From NCBI RefSeq assembly GCF_003437035.1, contig NZ_QSRL01000017.1:1-39966 (forward strand): a stretch of DNA of 39,966 nt, in the 5' to 3' direction. Shown piece by piece: positions 32,321-39,574 of this stretch (its first letter is position 1; the number at the start of each line of letters is the position of its first letter). Below the pieces are notes generated by a model, which saw nothing but the letters and a program-made list of their open reading frames with translations, searched no databases and was not told the origin of the DNA. The translations under genes were made by a program, and so were the position numbers. This DNA comes from Collinsella sp. TF08-11AT (lineage in GTDB: Bacteria; Actinomycetota; Coriobacteriia; Coriobacteriales; Coriobacteriaceae).

Positions 32321-32899
32321 TTACAGCGCCAAAATCCCCAGATGCTCAAGCAAGATCTTAAGTCCGATGAGGATGAGCACGATGCCGCCCACGATGGTGG
32401 CAGGTTTTTCGTAGCGCGCGCCAAAGGTGTGGCCGATCGCTACGCCGGCGACGGAGAAGATAAACGTTGTGACGCCGATAAGCGATACAGCGGGAACGAT
32501 GTCGACCGAAAGCGCGGCGAACGAGATGCCCACGGCCAGGGCGTCGATTGAAGTGGCGATGGCGAGGATCAGGTACTCGCTCAGTTCAATCTTTTCGGCA
32601 TTCTTGCCGTCGCCTTCATCCTCGTCCTCGGTAAAAGCCTCCCACAGCATTTTGCCGCCGATGAAGGCCAAAAGGATAAAGGCAATCCAATGGTCGATGG
32701 GGCCGATGATGCCCATAAACTGGCTGCCAAGCGCCCATCCGATCACGGGCATGCCGGCCTGGAAGCCGCCAAAGAACAGGCCGAGCACTACGGCGACCTT
32801 AAGGTTGATCTTCTTCATGCCAAGGCCCTTGCAGATGGATACGGCAAAGGCGTCCATCGAAAGGCCAATGGCGAGCAGCACGAGCTCTACGAGTCCCAT
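32321..32899 (-). CDS. mntP: Manganese efflux pump MntP
   Basis: A 192-residue membrane protein with six hydrophobic helices in two repeats. The repeated signatures are GLSMDAFAVSICKGL in helix 1 and ATSIDALAVGISFA in helix 4, each with the Asp essential for Mn2+ export in this family. The loop between repeats is acidic (TEDEDEGDG). An open frame continues upstream through the riboswitch; the ATG at 32899 behind AAGGAGGGAG is the true start, giving MGLVELVLLAIGL. Control by the manganese riboswitch upstream supports the function. It should protect cells from excess manganese. Confidence 0.95.
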   Translation of the reverse strand: MGLVELVLLAIGLSMDAFAVSICKGLGMKKINLKVAVVLGLFFGGFQAGMPVIGWALGSQFMGIIGPIDHWIAFILLAFIGGKMLWEAFTEDEDEGDGKNAEKIELSEYLILAIATSIDALAVGISFAALSVDIVPAVSLIGVTTFIFSVAGVAIGHTFGARYEKPATIVGGIVLILIGLKILLEHLGILAL

Positions 32900-32951
32900 G
32901 GTTTGGCTCCCTCCTTGCGGGCGAACCCGCGTGTACTTCTGACAGGGGAGC

Positions 32952-33090
32952 AACAAAAAAGACCCGTGGCGTACGCGCCGCGCGTACAACCACGAGTCTC
33001 GTTCATTAAGGCAAGCCAGACCGTGTCGGCCAGTATGTTGACTTGCCGCGCCACCGGAGGCGAACCCGGTCACGCGACTACTCCCTCATT
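32952..33090 (-). promoter_or_regulatory. yybP-ykoY manganese riboswitch with terminator
   Basis: On the minus strand the leader contains GGGAGTAG (33085-33078), the GACCGGGTTCGCC stem, the core GTCAACATACTGG (33043-33031) and TGAACGAGAC (33005-32996), all characteristic of the Mn2+-sensing yybP-ykoY class. It is followed by a terminator hairpin (about 32999-32960, arms beginning GACTCGTGG and ending CCACGGGTC) with TTTTTT at 32959-32954. Mn2+ binding is expected to prevent termination and switch mntP on. A start codon in this leader is not used. Confidence 0.93.
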
Positions 33091-33248
33091 CATGTGAATC
33101 CCGATGCTACCACATGAACAGCTCATTTGGGTTGAGGCTCTCAGCGGTGTTCGCTCATTCTGTAAGCATCGGATTTCGCAAGCGTCGCGAGGACAAACCG
33201 TGAGAAACTATTTAGCGTTTATGGAGCGTATACGATGGGAGCGATGCC

Positions 33249-34316
33249 TTGGATAAGAACGAGCTGCAAAAGCGTATGGAACAGGCCATCCGCCTGACGG
33301 CACCTGGTCAGCCGATCCGCACCGCCCTCGACATGATCATCGCCGGTCACCTGGGCGCCCTTATCTGCGTCGGCGACACCGAAAACGTGCTCGCTGCCGG
33401 TAACGACGGCTTCCCGCTCAACATTTCGTTCACCTCGAACCGCCTGTTCGAGCTCTCCAAGATGGACGGCGCCATCGTTATCGACGGCGACCTCACCCAG
33501 ATCCTGCGCGCCAACTTCCATCTCAATCCCGATCCCTCACTCGCCACGAGCGAGACGGGCATGCGTCACCGCACCGCCGCTCGCATGTCGGTGCTCACCG
33601 ATGCCATCGTGATCTCGGTTTCGGCCCGTCGTGCCGTCGTCAATGTGTACGTTCACGGCAAGAGCTACGAGATCCAGCCCGTCACCACCATCATGAGCTC
33701 GGTCAACCAGCTCGTCGCCACGCTCCAGACCACCCGTCAGTCGCTCGATCGCTCCTTGCTGCGCCTGACGGCCCTCGAGCTCGATGACTACGTTACGCTC
33801 GCCGACATTACCGGTATTTTCTCGAGCTTCGAGATCATGCAGCAGGCAAAGACCGAGCTTAAGGATTGCATCGTCAAGCTGGGCAACCAGGGCAAGCTCG
33901 TGCAGATGCAGCTCGAGCAGCTCGCCGGCTCCAGCATGGATACCGAGTACGACCTGATGATTCGCGACTACGCGAGCGATTCCTCCGAGGCAAACGCCGA
34001 GAAGATTCGCGCCGAGCTCGCCCGTATGACGCCTAAAGATCTGTCCGACCCGCAGCACGTGGCGGCGGTTCTGGGTTACGACGACCTGGACGAGGACTCC
34101 GTCATGACGCCGCTGGGCCTGCGTACACTTTCCCGCGTGTCCGTCGTGCGTGACGGCGTGGCCGAGAAGATTGTCGACGAGTACGGCTCGCTGCAGGAGC
34201 TCATGGACGACATCAGCGAGGATCCGGAGCGCCTGGGCGACTTTGGCGTTAACAACCCTGCCATTCTTGCGGACTCCCTGTACCGCATGAAGGGCACCAA
34301 ACAGGGGAACGCATAA
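33249..34316 (+). CDS. disA: DNA integrity scanning diadenylate cyclase DisA
   Basis: A 355-residue enzyme that makes the second messenger c-di-AMP from two ATP. The cyclase domain (about 1-150) has the catalytic DGA at 73-75 and RHR at 106-108; the middle helical linker and a C-terminal helix-hairpin-helix DNA-binding domain (with GLRTLSRV) follow. The frame is closed by a stop at 33213 and contains no ATG or GTG before the conserved region, so it must start at TTG 33249, behind GGGAG. The next gene overlaps by one base (TAATG). DisA normally halts cyclase activity on branched DNA. Confidence 0.95.
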   Translation: MDKNELQKRMEQAIRLTAPGQPIRTALDMIIAGHLGALICVGDTENVLAAGNDGFPLNISFTSNRLFELSKMDGAIVIDGDLTQILRANFHLNPDPSLATSETGMRHRTAARMSVLTDAIVISVSARRAVVNVYVHGKSYEIQPVTTIMSSVNQLVATLQTTRQSLDRSLLRLTALELDDYVTLADITGIFSSFEIMQQAKTELKDCIVKLGNQGKLVQMQLEQLAGSSMDTEYDLMIRDYASDSSEANAEKIRAELARMTPKDLSDPQHVAAVLGYDDLDEDSVMTPLGLRTLSRVSVVRDGVAEKIVDEYGSLQELMDDISEDPERLGDFGVNNPAILADSLYRMKGTKQGNA

Positions 34317-35044
34317 TGGCGCCCGTATGCGCCGTAGTCGTTGCCGGTGGCAGCGGCCAGCGCTTTGGTAACCCCGGTGGCAAGCAGCTCGTCAATGTAG
34401 CGGGTCGTCCGCTTATGAGCTGGTCCATCCGCGCATTTGACCGTAGCGATAAGGTCGGACACATCGTCGTGGTTTGCCCTGCCGAGCGTCGTGCCGAGAT
34501 GTGCCGCCTGGCCATCGATCCGTTTGACTATGACACGCCTATCAGCTTTGCCGATGCCGGCGATACCCGCCAGGATTCCACCCGTGCCGGCGTGCATGCG
34601 GTTCCGGCGGGTTTCGAATATGTCGCCATTCACGACGGCGCCCGTCCGCTCATTACGACCGAGGCGATCGATCACGCTATCGACGTGCTCGTGAGCGACC
34701 GCGCCCTCGACGGTGTCGTGTGCGGCCAGCCCGCGATCGACACGCTCAAGATCGTCGACGGCGATAACATCGTTGAGACGCCGCCGCGCGAACTCTATTG
34801 GGCTGCACAGACGCCGCAGATCTTTAGCGTCGACGCCATGAAGCGCGTCCACACCGCAGCCATCGCCGAGGGCTTTATCGGCACCGACGATTCTTCGCTG
34901 GTCGAGCGCATGGGTGGGCGCGTCCGCTGCGTTCAGAGCCCGCGCGACAACCTTAAGGTGACGGTGCCCGAGGACCTGCGTCCCGTAACCGCGATTCTGC
35001 TCGGCCGCATGGCCGAGGGAGAGGACCTTCCCCATGTTCAGTAA
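34316..35044 (+). CDS. ispD: 2-C-methyl-D-erythritol 4-phosphate cytidylyltransferase
   Basis: A 242-residue nucleotidyltransferase of the MEP pathway, joining MEP and CTP to CDP-ME. It has the CTP-binding loop VVVAGGSGQRFGNPGGKQLV, where relatives carry G-x-G-x-R-x(6)-K, then VAIHDGARPLIT and WAAQTPQIF. The start overlaps the disA stop by one base and its end overlaps ispF by 11 bp, so disA-ispD-ispF are translationally coupled. Together with ispE (18860) and ispF it covers three consecutive steps of the pathway. Confidence 0.96.
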   Translation: MAPVCAVVVAGGSGQRFGNPGGKQLVNVAGRPLMSWSIRAFDRSDKVGHIVVVCPAERRAEMCRLAIDPFDYDTPISFADAGDTRQDSTRAGVHAVPAGFEYVAIHDGARPLITTEAIDHAIDVLVSDRALDGVVCGQPAIDTLKIVDGDNIVETPPRELYWAAQTPQIFSVDAMKRVHTAAIAEGFIGTDDSSLVERMGGRVRCVQSPRDNLKVTVPEDLRPVTAILLGRMAEGEDLPHVQ

Positions 35045-35528
35045 CCTGCGCATTGGACACGGCTACGACGTTCACCGCCTGGTGGAGGGGCGTCGATGTG
35101 TCATCGGCGGTGTCGACATTCCCTACGAGCGCGGTCTGCTGGGCCACTCTGATGCCGATGTGCTCGCGCACGCCTTGGCCGACGCCATTTTGGGCGCCTG
35201 CCGCGGGGGAGACATCGGTAAGCTATTCCCCGACACCGATCCCGCCTACGAGGGTGCCGATTCGATGGTGCTGCTCGCTCGCGTGATGGACTATGCGCGC
35301 GAGCTGGGCTTTGAGTTTGTCGATGCCGATTGCACCATTGCCTGTCAGCAACCTAAGATCACCCCGCACCGCGATGCCATGCGCGCCAACCTTGCCCATG
35401 CCCTGGGCGTTGACGTCGAAAACGTGGGCGTCGCCGCCACTACGACCGAAAAGCTCGGTTGGGAAGGCCAGGGCGAGGGAATCGGCGCCTGGGCCGTCTG
35501 CCTGCTACAGAAAACCGTTAAGGAGTAA
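35034..35528 (+). CDS. ispF: 2-C-methyl-D-erythritol 2,4-cyclodiphosphate synthase
   Basis: A 164-residue trimeric zinc enzyme that closes CDP-MEP to MEcPP. Zinc ligands are Asp and His in IGHGYDVHRL and His in LLGHSDADVLAHALADAILG; the substrate loop GDIGKLFPDTD and the C-terminal TTEKLGWEGQGEGIGAWAV are canonical. It overlaps ispD by 11 bp and stops three bases before cysS. Length and motifs are normal. Confidence 0.97.
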   Translation: MFSNLRIGHGYDVHRLVEGRRCVIGGVDIPYERGLLGHSDADVLAHALADAILGACRGGDIGKLFPDTDPAYEGADSMVLLARVMDYARELGFEFVDADCTIACQQPKITPHRDAMRANLAHALGVDVENVGVAATTTEKLGWEGQGEGIGAWAVCLLQKTVKE

Positions 35529-35531
35529 CGA

Positions 35532-36998
35532 ATGCGTATCTACAACAGCGCTACCCATAAAAAGGAAGAGTTCCAGCCCATCGAGTCCGGCAAGGTCCGC
35601 ATGTACGTGTGCGGCCCCACGGTCTACGACAACATCCACATCGGCAACGCCCGCACGTTCATCAGCTTCGATGTGATTCGTCGCTGGCTCATCGCGAGCG
35701 GCTACGAGGTCACGTTCGCCCAGAACCTCACCGATGTCGATGACAAGATCATCAAGCGCGCCAACGAGCAAGGCCGTACGGCTGCCGAGGTCGCGACGGA
35801 GTTCTCCGACAAGTTCATCGGCGTCATGCGCGCCGCCAATGTGCTCGATCCCGATGTGCGCCCCCGCGCCACCAAGGAGATCGGCCCCATGATCGCCATG
35901 ATCAAGACGCTTATCGAGCAGGGCCACGCTTACGCAGCCGATAACGGCGATGTGTACTTTGCCGTGCGCAGCGATCCCAACTATGGTCAGGTCTCGGGCC
36001 GCAACATCGACGACCTTATGGTAGGTGCGCGCATCGAGGAGAACGAGGACAAGAACGACCCGCTCGACTTTGCCCTGTGGAAGGCCGCCAAGCCCGGCGA
36101 GCCCAGCTGGCCGAGCCCCTGGGGCGAGGGCCGTCCCGGCTGGCACACCGAGTGCGCCGCCATGGTGCACCGCTACCTGGGCACCCCGATCGACATCCAC
36201 GGCGGTGGCTCCGACCTTGCCTTCCCGCATCACGAGAACGAGTGCGCCCAGGCCACCTGCGCCTGGCACCAGGGCTTCTCCAACACCTGGATGCACACGG
36301 GCATGCTGCTGGTAGACGGCGAGAAGATGTCCAAGTCGCTCGGTAACTTCTTTACGCTGGCCGAGGTGCTCGAGCAGCACTCTGCTGCGGCTCTGCGCCT
36401 GCTGATGCTGCAGACGAGCTATCGCTCGCCGCTTGACTTTTCTTGGGAGCGCCTGGAGGGTGCCGAGAACTCGCTCACGCGTATCGCCGGTACGGTCGAG
36501 AACCTGCGCTGGGCTGCAAGCCACGCGACGGCCGACGCCGATAAGGCTGCCGCCGAGGCATTTGTCGCCAAGGCCGCCGAGACTCGCGCCGCCTTTAAGG
36601 AGTGCATGGACGACGACTTTAACACCGCCGGTGCCATGGGTGCCGTCTTTGGCTTTGTCACCGAGTGCAATCAGTATCTGGAGCAGGCGGGCGATGCTGC
36701 CGACAAGGCCGCAGTCTTGGCTGCCGCCGATACGCTGACCGAGCTGCTCGATACGTTTGGCGTCGAGCTTCCCGAGCCCAAGGTCGAGCTGCCGCTGGGA
36801 CTGCTGGGCGTTGCCGCCGGTCTGGTTGCCTACACGGGTGACGATGTGGACGAGGCTGCTGCCAAGATTCTCGAGGCTCGCGCCGAGGCCCGCTCCGCCA
36901 AGAACTGGGATCTGGCCGATGCCATCCGTGACCAGCTCAAGGACCTGGGCCTCACCATTGAGGATACTGCTGCGGGCACTCGTATTAAGACTCTCTAG
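35532..36998 (+). CDS. cysS: Cysteinyl-tRNA synthetase
   Basis: A 488-residue class-I synthetase. The first zinc Cys is in YVCGPTVYDNIHIGNARTF, which also holds the HIGH-type motif HIGN; other zinc ligands lie in WHTECAAMV and HHENECAQ; KMSKSLGNF is the KMSKS loop. The anticodon-binding C-terminal half ends with DLGLTIEDTAAGTRIK, the family ending. It starts three bases after ispF. No T-box leader is seen. In Bacillus the next gene is mrnC; here a 143-bp gap takes that place. Confidence 0.97.
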   Translation: MRIYNSATHKKEEFQPIESGKVRMYVCGPTVYDNIHIGNARTFISFDVIRRWLIASGYEVTFAQNLTDVDDKIIKRANEQGRTAAEVATEFSDKFIGVMRAANVLDPDVRPRATKEIGPMIAMIKTLIEQGHAYAADNGDVYFAVRSDPNYGQVSGRNIDDLMVGARIEENEDKNDPLDFALWKAAKPGEPSWPSPWGEGRPGWHTECAAMVHRYLGTPIDIHGGGSDLAFPHHENECAQATCAWHQGFSNTWMHTGMLLVDGEKMSKSLGNFFTLAEVLEQHSAAALRLLMLQTSYRSPLDFSWERLEGAENSLTRIAGTVENLRWAASHATADADKAAAEAFVAKAAETRAAFKECMDDDFNTAGAMGAVFGFVTECNQYLEQAGDAADKAAVLAAADTLTELLDTFGVELPEPKVELPLGLLGVAAGLVAYTGDDVDEAAAKILEARAEARSAKNWDLADAIRDQLKDLGLTIEDTAAGTRIKTL

Positions 36999-37141
36999 TA
37001 TTTGTCGACCGTTCGAGGTGCGGCAGATTGCCTTGAAAGAGGAGGGCATAGACCTGGTGGTCATGCCCGACGATTGAAAGGCAAGGTGCCGTGGCTCGGA
37101 CGGTCGATTCTTGTTCGTTATCTATTTAAGGAGGTCGCTAT
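36999..37141 (+). other. cysS-rlmB gap with short protein-like remnant
   Basis: A frame ending in TGA at 37077 reads RPFEVRQIALKEEGIDLVVMPDD, with normal-looking composition, but it has no ATG start: only GTG 37018 would begin it, giving 19 or 20 residues. It might be a remnant of a lost gene or chance. The mini-RNase III gene mrnC is expected here by synteny; the remnant is not recognisably MrnC. Confidence 0.3.
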
Positions 37142-38062
37142 ATGGCCGACAATCGCAAGCGTGCGTCTCGTGGCGGCAAGCAGGCTGCTTCTGGCTCGCG
37201 CCCGATTCGCCGCAATGACCGCGCTGCCGCTTCCAAGGGCCAGCGCGAGCGCTCCCAAGCCCAGGCTGCGCGTCCGCAGCGAAATCGCAACCGCGACAAC
37301 ATTCAGGTCCCCAAGGGCGAGTTTATCGAAGGTCGCCGTGCTGCCGCCGAGGCCCTGCGCACCGGCTTTCCCGTCAAGTGCGCGCTCATCGCCGAGGGCG
37401 GGGAGCGCGATGCTGCCTTGTCGCGCCTGGTCGACGATCTCAACGCCGCGGGTGTCCGCATTAAGTATGTGCCGCGCGCGCAGCTCGATGCGCTGTCGAG
37501 CCATGGCGCTCACCAGGGCATTGCGCTCGAGGTGGGCAACTTCCCCTATGCCGATGTTGCCGATATCCTCGACCGCGCGGGCGAGGGTCCGGCTCTTGTC
37601 GTCGTGCTCGACCACGTGACCGACGACGGTAACTTTGGCGCCATCGTGCGCTCTGCCGAGGTCGTGGGCGCGGCGGGCGTCATCATTGCCAACAAGCGCG
37701 CCGCCGGTGTGACCGTCGGCAGCTACAAGACCTCTGCCGGCGCCGTTATGCATCTGCCCATCGCACAGGTTCCCAACATCGCTCGAGCGCTCGACGACCT
37801 CAAGGCCGCCGGCTTTTGGGTGGGCGGTGCTTCCGAGCACGCCGAGGGCAGCTGCTGGGATGCTCCCTTCGAGGGCCGCGTTGCGCTCGTCATGGGCTCC
37901 GAGGGCGACGGCATCTCGCGCCTGGTGCTTGAGAAATGCGACTTTTTGACCAAGCTTCCCCAGCGCGGCATGACCGAGAGTCTCAATGTTGCCCAGGCGA
38001 CCACTGCGCTGTGCTTTGAGTGGTTGCGCCGCAATGCCGGCGAGCTCATGGGGGAGGAGTAG
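37142..38062 (+). CDS. rlmB: TrmH/SpoU-family 23S rRNA 2'-O-methyltransferase (RlmB-like)
   Basis: A 306-residue SPOUT methyltransferase, probably acting on G2251 of 23S rRNA. A basic, presumably disordered 55-residue tail (rich in Arg, Lys, Gln) precedes the substrate-binding domain starting FIEGRRAAAEALRTG. The SAM-binding knot has motif 1 DDGNFGAIVRSAEVVGA, motif 2 ALVMGSEGDGISRLV and motif 3 SLNVAQATTAL. AAGGAGG precedes the ATG. It is followed by yacP after three bases, as in Bacillus. Assignment to RlmB rather than another TrmH member rests on this neighbourhood. Confidence 0.9.
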   Translation: MADNRKRASRGGKQAASGSRPIRRNDRAAASKGQRERSQAQAARPQRNRNRDNIQVPKGEFIEGRRAAAEALRTGFPVKCALIAEGGERDAALSRLVDDLNAAGVRIKYVPRAQLDALSSHGAHQGIALEVGNFPYADVADILDRAGEGPALVVVLDHVTDDGNFGAIVRSAEVVGAAGVIIANKRAAGVTVGSYKTSAGAVMHLPIAQVPNIARALDDLKAAGFWVGGASEHAEGSCWDAPFEGRVALVMGSEGDGISRLVLEKCDFLTKLPQRGMTESLNVAQATTALCFEWLRRNAGELMGEE

Positions 38063-38065
38063 CGC

Positions 38066-38743
38066 ATGTCCAAGAAGAACCGCGCCAAGTCCAAGGCCAA
38101 GCGCTTTGGCGAGGGCTCGGCCAAGCCGATCGTTTCGGCCGCGACCTATGGTGTGGGCGGCAATGCGTTTGCGCAGGCCATCGCCGATCCGGTCTCGACG
38201 GTGCACTCCAATAAGCCCGAGCTGCTGGTGGTCGACGGCTACAACGTGATTCACTGCACGCCGCGCTACGAAAAGCTCGTCTACGACCATTCCGACGATC
38301 CATATTCCAGCGACGTCCACGATATGGCTCGTACTGCGCTTATCAACGATGTCGCGGCGTTTGCCCAGGGCCGTTACGAGGCCGTGATCGTGTTCGACGG
38401 CGCGGGCAACATCTCCAACGAGCGCCCCAACCTACCGGCCCGCGGCGTGCGCATCGAGTTCTCGCCGACGGGCGTCTCTGCCGATACCGTGGTGCAGAAG
38501 CTCTGCATCGAGGCACGCGAGGAAGGCCGCGCGTGCTCCGTGGTATCGAGTGACGGCACGATCCAGGCTGTCGTCATGGGGAAGGGCGTCACGCGCATCT
38601 CGAGCCGTATGCTGGTGGACGAGATCAAACAGATTGATAACGACGTTCACGAGGCCGAGGAGGCCCCGCAGATCAAGATGACTCTGGGCAGCCGCCTGAG
38701 TCCCGATGCCCTGGCCAAGCTTAAGGCCCTGCGCGGGAGGTAG
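38066..38743 (+). CDS. NYN-domain ribonuclease YacP (Rae1-like)
   Basis: A 225-residue protein with a PIN-like NYN domain. LLVVDGYNVIH supplies the first catalytic Asp, VIVFDGAGN the second, and CSVVSSDGTIQAVVMGKG the third region, the NYN_YacP pattern. In B. subtilis the homologue Rae1 (YacP) is a ribosome-associated endoribonuclease that cuts mRNA in the A site. A basic leader of about 50 residues precedes the domain. It begins three bases after rlmB, so the two are co-transcribed with cysS or from a promoter in the cysS-rlmB gap. Confidence 0.88.
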   Translation: MSKKNRAKSKAKRFGEGSAKPIVSAATYGVGGNAFAQAIADPVSTVHSNKPELLVVDGYNVIHCTPRYEKLVYDHSDDPYSSDVHDMARTALINDVAAFAQGRYEAVIVFDGAGNISNERPNLPARGVRIEFSPTGVSADTVVQKLCIEAREEGRACSVVSSDGTIQAVVMGKGVTRISSRMLVDEIKQIDNDVHEAEEAPQIKMTLGSRLSPDALAKLKALRGR

Positions 38744-38759
38744 GGGATTATCCATAGAG

Positions 38760-38820
38760 ACCCGTTTCCCAATTGGTCAGCCCGTTGATTTGTAATCAAT
38801 GGACTGTGGGTTGCCGTCGC
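38760..38820 (+). pseudogene. Decayed tRNA-Thr-like sequence
   Basis: CAATTGGTCAG (D-arm type), the anticodon arm TTGATTTGTAATCAA with anticodon TGT, and CTGTGGGTT (T-arm start) occur in tRNA order and spacing. The acceptor stem does not pair, the D-stem is broken, and the T-arm is replaced by GCCGTCGCC. It resembles a tRNA-Thr different from the intact one 150 bp to the right. Confidence 0.6.
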
Positions 38821-38871
38821 CAAAACGAATAGTTTTTGGTTTTGGCGAACGGATAAAACTATTCGTTCTGG
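38820..38871. repeat. Extragenic palindrome (CGAATAGTTTT)
   Basis: CCAAAACGAATAGTTTT (38820-38836) pairs with AAAACTATTCGTTCTGG (38855-38871), 16 of 17 positions. CGAATAGTTTT occurs once more directly after (38873-38883). It overlaps the broken 3' end of the tRNA-like sequence, so its arrival may have disrupted that gene. Confidence 0.65.
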
Positions 38872-38907
38872 CGAATAGTTTTGAGATGTGGTCGGGCGAA
38901 GGGCCTG

Positions 38908-38936
38908 TTGCGCCTCGTCCGCAATTCCTTTATTCT
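38908..38936 (+). promoter_or_regulatory. Promoter of tRNA-Thr
   Basis: -35 TTGCGC (38908-38913), 17-nt spacer, -10 TATTCT (38931-38936), 30 bp before the tRNA. Confidence 0.6.
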
Positions 38937-38966
38937 TAACTGGCTTCGCGCGAAAGCGCCAAGTGT

Positions 38967-39041
38967 GCCAGTGTGGCGCAACGGTAGCGCAACTGATTTG
39001 TAATCAGTGGGTTGCAGGTTCGATTCCTGTCACTGGCTCCA
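38967..39041 (+). tRNA. tRNA-Thr (anticodon TGT)
   Basis: A full cloverleaf: acceptor GCCAGTG/CACTGGC, D-stem GCGC/GCGC, anticodon stem ACTGA/TCAGT with loop TTTGTAA (anticodon TGT), T-arm GCAGG-TTCGATT-CCTGT, discriminator T and encoded CCA. Confidence 0.95.
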
Positions 39042-39051
39042 TGAGAGTTTC

Positions 39052-39084
39052 GGGCTCTGTTCCCTTGTGGGACAGGGCCCGTTT
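39052..39084 (+). terminator. Terminator of tRNA-Thr
   Basis: GGGCTCTGTTCCC and GGGACAGGGCCC form an imperfect stem, followed by GTTTC. Only T-rich, not a pure T-run. Confidence 0.7.
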
Positions 39085-39155
39085 CTATTTAGGTGGTGCG
39101 CCATCGGGTTGGCGCCCATCCCGTTTTTGGTTTGTCTCGTCCTCTAGTTTGTCTA

Positions 39156-39282
39156 AATCTGTAACACCAAGACCGATATTTGGCATCTAGCTGTTACAGA
39201 TTGAGATGAAACTTAGGGTGTTTTAGGAATATCTTGATCTGTAACATGTAGAAGCGGAATAGGCCTCTTGCTGTTACAGATC
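39156..39282. repeat. Tandem pair of ATCTGTAACA palindromes
   Basis: Two elements of identical geometry: AATCTGTAACA-N25-TGTTACAGATT (39156-39202) and GATCTGTAACA-N25-TGTTACAGATC (39236-39282). Arms are perfect over 11 bp and extend, with a mismatch, through flanking TCT/AGA. The 25-nt loops share AGA, CG, GGC, TCT and a final GC in register. Start-to-start spacing is 80 bp. Confidence 0.8.
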
Positions 39283-39317
39283 GAGACAAGGGCGGGTGCG
39301 GACCTGGATGTCCTGCG

Positions 39318-39382
39318 CGAGCGTGGATTTCTGGACACGCGAGCGAAGAAAATCTCCCGACCGGAGAACGAGCGTGGATAAT
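39318..39382. repeat. Second copy of the CGAGCGTGGAT repeat family
   Basis: CGAGCGTGGAT-TTCTGGACAC (39318-39338) and CGAGCGTGGATAAT (39369-39382) flank AAAATCTCCCG (39350-39360). The same modules make the 24815-24905 element, there arranged as a long perfect palindrome. Confidence 0.7.
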
Positions 39383-39438
39383 TAACTTGGATAGGGAGCT
39401 AAGGTAAACACCGATTGTCTATCCACGGCTTTAGAAGC

Positions 39439-39473
39439 AACGACCCCGATTTCATTGTGGAATCGGGGTCGTT
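39439..39473. terminator. Strong hairpin, likely terminator of the PTS gene
   Basis: AACGACCCCGATT/AATCGGGGTCGTT, 13-bp perfect stem with a 9-nt loop, about 100 bp beyond the end of the minus-strand PTS gene. On the plus strand TTTGTG follows. Confidence 0.6.
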
Positions 39474-39574
39474 TGTGCCTCAGGAATCCGAATGGATTAA
39501 TCGAGCTCCTAAGGGACTTCTTGGGTTCTTGCTAATGGTCTGCCGAGGATGTCCCCAATGCAAACAGCGGGCAT

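Noticed and set aside
32900..33073. N-terminal extension of mntP by 58 residues
   Set aside because: The extension would be encoded by the manganese riboswitch and its terminator. The ATG at 32899 has a strong ribosome-binding site.
38888..39190. Open frame of 100 residues over tRNA-Thr
   Set aside because: It reads through the tRNA and terminator; not a gene.
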